Shown: positions 58,423-64,000 of the stretch, piece after piece
How positions within the stretch are numbered: the stretch's first letter is position 1
Layout: each line of letters starts with the position of its first letter
From: Mycolicibacterium sp. P1-5
Lineage (GTDB): Bacteria > Actinomycetota > Actinomycetes > Mycobacteriales > Mycobacteriaceae
Length of the DNA stretch: 64,000 bases
Reading direction: 5' to 3'
Assembly: GCF_008329565.1 (NCBI RefSeq)
Contig: NZ_NPKT01000002.1
Coordinates: forward strand, 417,125-481,124
Translations under genes and position numbers: made by a program
The notes under the pieces: model-generated
Databases searched by the model: none
Seen by the model: only the letters and a program-made list of their open reading frames with translations
Told to the model about the DNA's origin: nothing

Positions 58423-59609
58423 TGACCGATACCGTTCTGGTACTCAACTCCGGTTCGTCGTCACTGAAATATCAACTACTGGAACCTGATACCGCGACAT
58501 CGCTGGCGCACGGCATGGTCGAGCGGATAGGCGAGGAGACGTCGACGGCGACGCTGGCGTCGGGTACCAGCGAGATCCGGCGCGACGGCCCGATCACCGA
58601 CCATGAAGCCGCCCTTCGTACCGCGTTCGACCTGTTCGCCGAGGCCGGGCGGGATTTGGGCGACATGGGGCTGGTCGCCGTCGGCCACCGGGTGGTCCAC
58701 GGCGGCGAGGATCTGTACCGGCCCACGGTCGTCGATGACGCGCTGATCGCCAAACTCCAGGAACTGTCCGCGCTGGCACCGCTGCACAATCCGCCAGCGG
58801 TGCTGGGCATCGAAGTCGCCCGCCGGGTGCTGCCGGACCTGCCGCACGTCGCGGTCTTCGACACTGCCTTCTTTCACGATCTGCCCGCTGCCGCGGCGAC
58901 GTATGCAATCGATCGGGATCTGGCCGGCCGCTGGCAGATTCGCCGCTACGGGTTCCACGGCACCTCACACCAGTACGTGAGCCAGCAGGCGGCGCAGTTC
59001 CTCGGTGCTCCGATCGAGTCGCTGAACCAGATCGTGCTTCACCTCGGCAACGGCGCGTCGGCGTCGGCGATCGCCGGCGGCCGCCCGGTCGACACGTCGA
59101 TGGGGCTGACGCCGATGGAGGGCCTGGTGATGGGAACACGCTCCGGCGACATCGATCCGGGCGTGCTGGTGTACCTGTGGCGTACCGCCGGCATGAGTGT
59201 CAAGGAGATCGAGACCGTGCTCAACCGGCACTCCGGAATGTATGGGATGAGCGGCGAGATCGATTTTCGCGCCATCCATCGGAGGATCGAAAGCGGCGAC
59301 GAGGCAGCGCAATTGGCTTACGACGTGTACATCCACCGGCTGCGCAAGTACCTCGGCGCCTATCTGGCCATCCTGGGCCACACCGATGTGGTGACATTCA
59401 CCGCGGGGGTGGGTGAGAACGATGAGCGGGTGCGTCGCGATGCGCTGACCGGGCTGGCGACGTTGGGGATCGAGCTCGACGAGCATCTCAACGACAGCCC
59501 GGCCAGGGGTGCGCGACGGATCTCGGCCGACAAATCCCCGACGACCGTGCTGGTGATTCCGACGAACGAAGAACTGGCGATCGCGCAGGCCTGCCTGACC
59601 GTGCTCTGA
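58422..59609 (+). CDS. ackA: Acetate kinase
   Basis: This 395-residue ASKHA-fold kinase converts acetyl phosphate and ADP to acetate and ATP. Visible signatures are [58 protein letters not shown] and [10 protein letters not shown] chose the ATG at 58422, which shares the A of the pta stop (TGATG); a GTG one codon earlier is also possible. Together with pta it balances acetyl-CoA and acetate. Confidence 0.97.
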   Translation: MTDTVLVLNSGSSSLKYQLLEPDTATSLAHGMVERIGEETSTATLASGTSEIRRDGPITDHEAALRTAFDLFAEAGRDLGDMGLVAVGHRVVHGGEDLYRPTVVDDALIAKLQELSALAPLHNPPAVLGIEVARRVLPDLPHVAVFDTAFFHDLPAAAATYAIDRDLAGRWQIRRYGFHGTSHQYVSQQAAQFLGAPIESLNQIVLHLGNGASASAIAGGRPVDTSMGLTPMEGLVMGTRSGDIDPGVLVYLWRTAGMSVKEIETVLNRHSGMYGMSGEIDFRAIHRRIESGDEAAQLAYDVYIHRLRKYLGAYLAILGHTDVVTFTAGVGENDERVRRDALTGLATLGIELDEHLNDSPARGARRISADKSPTTVLVIPTNEELAIAQACLTVL

Positions 59610-60965
59610 CTACGGTGCGCCGGGCATCGGGATCGGCTTGACGCCCGGGGTGCCGATCCTGCCGGCCAACCATGGCAGCGCGTCGGCGAAGGCGTAGCCG
59701 GCGCCCTGGAAGTCATGGGAGGCATGGGTGTTCACCACCGCGCACTCGATGCCGTAGCTGCTCACCAGCGAGCACAAGGCGTGGGCGATGTCCGCGTGGT
59801 CTTCGGAGTTGGTATCCCATGCCGCCGGTGGCGTGGGTGGGCTACCGGTGTGTGCGCCGGGCCGGTGTTCGGCGGTGGTGTCCGATGACACCGCGAACCA
59901 CGCCGACGTGCCGACATAGGGCCCGTGCCGGACTACCGTGGATTTCGGGTCGAAGGTCTCCCAGGCGGTTTCATCGCCGCCGAACAGCCGCGCGATGGTC
60001 TGCTCCCGGGTTCCGGCATTCGGCCCGAGTTGACCGTCGATGTCGACGATCGTGCTGAACACCTCGGGGTGCATGACGCCGAGCATCAACGCGCAGGTGC
60101 CGCCCGACGACCACCCGGCAACTCCCCAATTCTCCGCCTTCGGGCTCACGCCGAAGGTCGAAACCACATAGGGCACAACATCCTTGACGAGATGATCGGC
60201 GGCGTTGCCCCTGGTGCCATTGACGCACTCGGTGTCGTTGCTGAATGTTCCGCCGACGTCGGGAAAGACCATCACCGGGGCGTTGCCGTGGTGCCGGGCG
60301 GTGAATTCGTCGAGTGTGACAAGCGCGTCGGCCGACCGCAGCCAGTCGTCGGGACGGCCGAACTCCCCGCCGAACATCATCACCGCGGGCAGCTGCGGCG
60401 GTGGTGAGGTCGCAAACCATGCCGGCGGCAGGTAGACGTACTCCTGCCGGTGCGAAAAGCCCGATGCCGCATCGGGGGTGGTCACCTTGACCACGACACC
60501 CTGGGTCGGCCGGACGCCGTTGCGTTGCATGTCGGCCACGGTCGACTGGTCGATCCAGCGCGGTGGCTCGGAACCGCTGAGCCGCTCCCAGGCGGACTGG
60601 ACGGTGGGAAAGTAGCCGACCCAGGAGTTGACCGCCAGCGCGGCGCACAGCAGACACAACGGCACGGCCAGGATTGCGGCGCTTCGGCGCGGCCAGCCGG
60701 TGCCGGCCCAACCGACGATCAGGACCACGACGGCGACCCCGACGCCGACGATCCACACCCAGAACGTCGCTGGAGCCGGATCCTGCGACATCCCCTGGTC
60801 ATGGATGAACCAGAACGTCAGCGCCGCACAGGCAGCGCCGGTGAGCACCGCGACCGGAAGCCAGACCCGAAGCCACCGTGGCGATCTGCGCCCGATCGCG
60901 GCCAGCAGGACCGCTCCGGCGAGGACTTGCAGCGCGATCAACAGCCAGCCATGCGTCAGGCTCAC
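59610..60965 (-). CDS. Membrane-anchored esterase (alpha/beta hydrolase)
   Basis: This 451-residue protein has four N-terminal hydrophobic helices (about 1-120) and then an esterase-D/antigen-85-like alpha/beta-hydrolase domain with the nucleophile elbow GWSSGG (about 280), a likely acid residue later and an HASHDF catalytic-His region. The GTG at 60965 has GGAGG nine bases upstream and overlaps the stop of the lipase-like gene (GTGA), so it is translationally coupled to it. It probably acts at the outer face on lipid or mycolyl esters; this is inference. Confidence 0.82.
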   Translation of the reverse strand: MSLTHGWLLIALQVLAGAVLLAAIGRRSPRWLRVWLPVAVLTGAACAALTFWFIHDQGMSQDPAPATFWVWIVGVGVAVVVLIVGWAGTGWPRRSAAILAVPLCLLCAALAVNSWVGYFPTVQSAWERLSGSEPPRWIDQSTVADMQRNGVRPTQGVVVKVTTPDAASGFSHRQEYVYLPPAWFATSPPPQLPAVMMFGGEFGRPDDWLRSADALVTLDEFTARHHGNAPVMVFPDVGGTFSNDTECVNGTRGNAADHLVKDVVPYVVSTFGVSPKAENWGVAGWSSGGTCALMLGVMHPEVFSTIVDIDGQLGPNAGTREQTIARLFGGDETAWETFDPKSTVVRHGPYVGTSAWFAVSSDTTAEHRPGAHTGSPPTPPAAWDTNSEDHADIAHALCSLVSSYGIECAVVNTHASHDFQGAGYAFADALPWLAGRIGTPGVKPIPMPGAP

Positions 60966-62191
60966 GATGTATGGCCTCCGCAATCATTGGGTGCCGGAAC
61001 GGAATTGACGCGCTGGTTCATCCAGTCCAACGCCTCGGTCATGTCGAGTTGGTCCGGCGCGCCGTCGGGAAGGCGGCGGATGGTGATGACGTCGCCGAAC
61101 TTGCAGGCCCGGTTCAGCGCGGCCTCGGTCCACGCCGCCGGAACCAGCGGATCGTGATCTCCGTAGATCACCAGCATCGGAGCCTGCGCGGGCCCCTGCG
61201 GAAGGCTGCTCTTCTTCAGAAAGCCCCGAAGGGTGTCTGCCGCAGCCGGGGAGTGGGGTTTGAGATCGTCGGGGGTGATCTGAGCCGCGATCGCAGCGCG
61301 CGCCTGTTGGCCCGCGGGGTCGCAGCCCAGCAGTTCATCCCACTTCTGCGCGACGATTCCGCTGCGGTAGTCGTCGAGGTGGAAGTCGTCACGGTAGGAG
61401 TTCTTCACGCCGGCGAGGAAGGCTTGGAGGTCGAGCTGTTGCTGATTGTTGAGGGTGCCTGCCTGGGCCGCATCAGCGAGACCGGTGATGTCCGACACCG
61501 GCGAGATCGCGACCGAACCGAGCAATGTCAGTTTTTGACCCTGATTTGCCATCAGTTCGTTGGCAGCCCATGCGGCCTGCCCGCCCTGACCGATACCCAA
61601 GGCAAGCCACGAGGTGGACGCCGGCGTGACGGCACGCTCGATGAGCTTGCGGGCGGCGCGCACCGAATCGATCAGGTTGTAACCGACCGTCGTCGAGTCC
61701 AGGTAGGGATGGTAGCTGTCCCGGCCGGGCCGATCCTTGATCTTGTCGAGGCTGCCCAGCGCCTGGTAGTCCGACATCACCACCGGATAGCCGGCCTGCA
61801 GCAACTGCTGCAACACGGCTGGGGAACTCAGCAGAGGCGACGTCGAGGGGCCACAACCTGGCAGACTCCCGGTTGACGGATGGCCGAACGCGACGACGCG
61901 CCAACCCCCTTCAGGCGGGCGGCCTTTGGGGGCCAGGAGTATTCCTGTGACGTGAGTTGTGCTGTCGTTGATTCCCGATCGTGACGCATAGGTGAAGCGC
62001 TGCGCCCATCCGGCTGCCGATTGCAGCGACGGATCGAGATCCGTCACTGCGTCGCTGGTGACAATGTCACCGTAGTTCTCTGACGGGGTGTTTTTCTCGG
62101 TGGGCCGTGGTGGGCGGCTACTGCACCCGGCAACGATGAGAGCGACGATGATCAATATCGACAGTGCCTTCGCGGCCGGTATTCGTCGCAC
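60962..62191 (-). CDS. Secretory-lipase-family lipoprotein with altered nucleophile elbow
   Basis: The 409-residue precursor has a signal peptide ending in the lipobox VAGC (Cys23) and a secretory lipase (LIP-family) alpha/beta-hydrolase domain. The usual GxSxG nucleophile elbow reads GIGQGG: the codon at 61589-61591 (minus strand) is GGT for residue 201 instead of a Ser codon. The acid (YGDHDPLVP) and His-containing C-terminal regions are still present. It may be a pseudoenzyme or use a different nucleophile. It is the upstream partner of the coupled esterase. Confidence 0.8.
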   Translation of the reverse strand: MRRIPAAKALSILIIVALIVAGCSSRPPRPTEKNTPSENYGDIVTSDAVTDLDPSLQSAAGWAQRFTYASRSGINDSTTHVTGILLAPKGRPPEGGWRVVAFGHPSTGSLPGCGPSTSPLLSSPAVLQQLLQAGYPVVMSDYQALGSLDKIKDRPGRDSYHPYLDSTTVGYNLIDSVRAARKLIERAVTPASTSWLALGIGQGGQAAWAANELMANQGQKLTLLGSVAISPVSDITGLADAAQAGTLNNQQQLDLQAFLAGVKNSYRDDFHLDDYRSGIVAQKWDELLGCDPAGQQARAAIAAQITPDDLKPHSPAAADTLRGFLKKSSLPQGPAQAPMLVIYGDHDPLVPAAWTEAALNRACKFGDVITIRRLPDGAPDQLDMTEALDWMNQRVNSVPAPNDCGGHTS

Positions 62192-62264
62192 AAGGGCTGA
62201 TGCTAGTAGCCGCAGGGGGCAGTTTGCCCCGAGTTTGCCGCGGGTCGCTGGTCGAATGCCTGGT

Positions 62265-63008
62265 TCAGCGCGGTGGCCGGGGATCGTCTGGGTCGTCGGG
62301 ATCGGGATCGCCGAACCACCTCGACGGGGTGTGATCGGGGTAGCTGTCGTGCCAGGCCCACCACTCGTACGGCTTGTTCTGCGGATAGCCGTGCGGTGAG
62401 TCTTCCCACGTCTCCTGGCGTCCCAGTGCCGTCATGTCGAGGAAATGCCATGTGTTGACGAAGATTTCGTCACCACGACTGTCGATGAAGTAGGTTCGAT
62501 AGATCTGGTCGCCGTTACGGATGAAGGCGTTGGTGCCGTGCCACTGGTCGACTCCGAAGTCGACGTCGAAGGCACCGTCCGGCCCGGGCAGCATGGTGTA
62601 CCAGGGAATGTCCCAGCCCATCGTGGCCTTGATGCGCGTGATGTCGGCTTGCGCTCCCCGGGACGCATAGACCAGCGTGGTGTCGCGGGCGTTGAGGTGG
62701 GCGAGATTGCCGATATGGTCCGCCATCAGGGAACATCCGACGCAACCGTGGTCGGGCCAGCCGTGCACGCCCGGATCGAGGAAGGCGCGGTAGACGATCA
62801 GCTGGCGGCGGCCGCCGAACAGGTCGAGCAGGCTGACGGCGCCGTCCGGCCCCTCGAACTCGTAGTTCTTCTCGACGGGCATCCACGGCATGCGCCGGCG
62901 CTGCGCCGCAAGAGCGTCGCGAGCCCGCGTCAATTCCTTTTCCCTGACCAGCATCTGGTGGCGGGCGGCCTCCCACTCGGGCGCCGACACAATGTCGGGA
63001 GTCTTCAT
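62265..63008 (-). CDS. DUF899 thioredoxin-like protein
   Basis: This 247-residue protein has the DUF899 hallmark HGCVGCSLMADHI (CxxC in a thioredoxin-like fold) and a C-terminal GVDQWHGTNAFIRNGDQIYRTYF block. AGGAG precedes the ATG at 63008. It is divergent from an ArsR regulator; a repeat of the ArsR operator lies 20 bp upstream. The family is functionally uncharacterised, with a probable redox role. Confidence 0.88.
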   Translation of the reverse strand: MKTPDIVSAPEWEAARHQMLVREKELTRARDALAAQRRRMPWMPVEKNYEFEGPDGAVSLLDLFGGRRQLIVYRAFLDPGVHGWPDHGCVGCSLMADHIGNLAHLNARDTTLVYASRGAQADITRIKATMGWDIPWYTMLPGPDGAFDVDFGVDQWHGTNAFIRNGDQIYRTYFIDSRGDEIFVNTWHFLDMTALGRQETWEDSPHGYPQNKPYEWWAWHDSYPDHTPSRWFGDPDPDDPDDPRPPR

Positions 63009-63028
63009 GTGGTGCTCCTTGAAAACGT

Positions 63029-63102
63029 TCAACAAGTTAGTTGAGGATCTGACTTCAGCGAACCACGGTGAGCGGCTATAGTCAACAAGATGGTTGAAGA
63101 TC
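63029..63102. promoter_or_regulatory. Duplicated ArsR-type operator
   Basis: A 21-bp element centred on the palindrome TCAAC-N6-GTTGA occurs at 63029-63049 and again at 63082-63102, identical at 18 of 21 positions. The first lies in the DUF899 leader; the second overlaps the start codon of the ArsR gene. The arrangement implies that ArsR represses both directions. The binding protein is inferred from position. Confidence 0.75.
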
Positions 63103-63425
63103 AAGTCTTGGACCGTGCCTATGCGGCACTGGCCGACCCGACGCGTCGCCACCTGATCGAGACATTGCGCGGCGGCGATGCCCGGATCACCGACCTTGCC
63201 GCGCCGCTGCCGATGACGTTCGCCGGCGTATCGCGTCACATCGGAGTACTCGAGTCGGCGGGGCTCATCCAGCGGGAGGTGCGGGGACGTGAACACTGGG
63301 TATCGCTGCGACCGGAAGGACTTGATGCCGCCCAACATTGGATCGACGAGCAGACGCGGTTCTGGTCAACGCGGGCCGATGCGTTGGCCGCGCGGCTGCG
63401 CCGCAAGAAGGGCGAGGGCCGATGA
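63090..63425 (+). CDS. ArsR-family transcriptional regulator
   Basis: This 111-residue winged-helix repressor has the recognition helix region FAGVSRHIGVLESAGLIQREVRGREHW. No Cys-based metal site is present, so it resembles the SdpR-like ArsR subfamily that accompanies AHSA1 genes. The ATG lies inside the second operator repeat, implying autorepression. The downstream AHSA1 gene overlaps its stop by 4 bp. Confidence 0.92.
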   Translation: MVEDQVLDRAYAALADPTRRHLIETLRGGDARITDLAAPLPMTFAGVSRHIGVLESAGLIQREVRGREHWVSLRPEGLDAAQHWIDEQTRFWSTRADALAARLRRKKGEGR

Positions 63426-63865
63426 GTGAGACGGTGACTGTACTCGTGCAACGGGTCATGCCCGCCCCACCCGAGATGGTGTTCGACGAGTGGCTCGACC
63501 CCGAGGCGCTGAAGGCATGGATGTGCCCCGACCCGGTGCGCGTCGTCGACGTCACCGTCGAGGCGCGCGAGGGTGGCATGGTGCGCTTCGACGTCGACGA
63601 TTCGGGCATCAGGGTGTTGATCAGCGGGCAGTTCCTGACCATCGATCGGCCGCATCAGCTGCGGTTCACCTGGAGCAACTCGAATTGGGAGGACCCGACA
63701 CAAACGAGCATCGTCAACGTGACGTTCGAGCGGGTCGGGGTGGACGAGACGCTGATGTCGATCGAGCATTCCCTGCTGCCGACAAGCGAATTCGGGCCGT
63801 TCCATAGCGGCTGGATCGCCACATTCGAGCAACTCGCAGACAGGCTGAAATCGACTGTGCGCTGA
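63422..63865 (+). CDS. AHSA1/SRPBCC-domain protein
   Basis: This 147-residue START-like protein has RVMPAPPEMVFDEWLDPEALKAWMCPDP at the N-terminus and HSGWIATFEQLADRL at the C-terminus, a standard AHSA1 pattern. It binds hydrophobic ligands in a cavity. The ATG overlaps the ArsR stop (ATGA), so the two are co-translated. With DUF899 on the other side it forms a three-gene regulated module. Confidence 0.9.
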   Translation: MSETVTVLVQRVMPAPPEMVFDEWLDPEALKAWMCPDPVRVVDVTVEAREGGMVRFDVDDSGIRVLISGQFLTIDRPHQLRFTWSNSNWEDPTQTSIVNVTFERVGVDETLMSIEHSLLPTSEFGPFHSGWIATFEQLADRLKSTVR

Positions 63866-63898
63866 GGGCGCCGACTGTGTCTCCAGGGCGCGACTTCC

Positions 63899-63926
63899 GT
63901 CCTCAAAGTCAAGCGGTTAGCGCAAC
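63899..63926 (-). repeat. Candidate terminal inverted repeat of the edge insertion sequence
   Basis: Just beyond the transposase stop, the segment CCTCAAAGTCAAGCGGTTAG followed by CGCAAC resembles the ends of actinobacterial IS30-type elements (gTTGC...TTGA pattern on the minus strand). Only one end is in the window, so the repeat cannot be confirmed. Confidence 0.3.
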
Positions 63927-63930
63927 GCGG

Positions 63931-64000
63931 CTAGGCAGCTTGGTCGAGGAGTGCGGCTAAGCGTTGGGCTGGGGTGTCGAGATCGAGCGTGGGCCGGGGC
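63931..64000 (-). CDS. C-terminus of a probable IS30-family transposase, truncated by the window
   Basis: On the minus strand the last codons before the TAG stop (63931-63933) encode RPRPTLDLDTPAQRLAALL and then DQAA. This matches the typical end of IS30-type transposases: a PRxxL...TPA-L pattern. The rest of the gene lies outside the window. It suggests an insertion sequence whose right end is near 63.9 kb. Confidence 0.55.
   Translation of the reverse strand, partial: PRPTLDLDTPAQRLAALLDQAA

Overview
The window is GC-rich actinobacterial DNA whose gene content points to the family Mycobacteriaceae, probably an environmental Mycolicibacterium-type species. Marker genes include ttfA (mycolate transport factor), fgd1 (F420-dependent glucose-6-phosphate dehydrogenase), DUF3151, an Rv0361-type membrane protein, and a clpB preceded by an HspR (HAIR) operator and a SigH-type promoter. 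Many genes have a recognisable counterpart in the M. tuberculosis Rv0356c-Rv0409 region. From memory of that map, the clpB-to-purA block reads in the opposite orientation relative to the purT-metZ-fgd1-pta-ackA block, and accessory genes are inserted at several points. The species cannot be named from the sequence.

Region by region. 1-3.7 kb: the end of a monooxygenase-like membrane protein, a small minus-strand gene with a LexA-box-like site, and stress-regulated clpB. 3.7-8.0 kb: an alpha/beta hydrolase, ttfA, an SDR, pyrE and an Rv0381c-like gene. 8.0-10.7 kb: a GAF-GGDEF-EAL c-di-GMP enzyme of the DcpA/Rv1354c type behind an unrecognised, possibly acyltransferase-like gene. 11-15.6 kb: a putative lipoprotein, a SpoU methyltransferase, a GH76 hydrolase and an NhaA-DsbA fusion. 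15.6-20 kb: an Rv1355c/MoeY-type E1-nitroreductase fusion tightly coupled to a P450, divergent from a methyltransferase. 20-24.7 kb: an SDR, then a co-oriented SnoaL, sulfotransferase, DUF1214 and SDR cassette. 24.7-26.8 kb: XdhC and CoxG homologues without CO dehydrogenase structural genes. 27-34.9 kb: DedA, fba, a DUF559 gene enclosed by inverted palindromic repeats, Rv0361-like, DUF3151, FUSC, a CDF metal exporter and an M50 protease.

35-40 kb: a PAS-PAS-PAS-GGDEF-EAL protein, Rv0358-like, purA and a hotdog-fold protein. 40-46.5 kb: a membrane protein, then an MMPL transporter-P450 operon divergent from a MarR regulator, and a secreted phosphodiesterase-like protein. 46.5-51.4 kb: an AAA ATPase, purT, a membrane-anchored protein, a rhodanese, metZ and a small hypothetical. 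51.4-54.5 kb: a TetR regulator divergent from a DUF1772-DUF4267 pair with three matching operator palindromes, an SDR and a GNAT. 54.5-59.6 kb: a metallo-beta-lactamase-fold protein, fgd1, pta and ackA. 59.6-63.9 kb: an esterase and lipase-like pair, and a DUF899/ArsR/AHSA1 module with duplicated operators. The window ends in the C-terminus of a probable IS30-type transposase.

Most of the window is housekeeping: proteostasis, nucleotide synthesis, glycolysis, acetate metabolism and sulfur amino acids. The structures most worth a second look are the DUF559 gene bounded by 49/53-identical inverted repeats, the compact LexA/HAIR/SigH control region, the two c-di-GMP enzymes (one beside a possible acyltransferase), the P450/E1-nitroreductase unit, and the TetR and ArsR operator arrays. 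All homology statements come from reading the sequence and recalling families; no database search was run.
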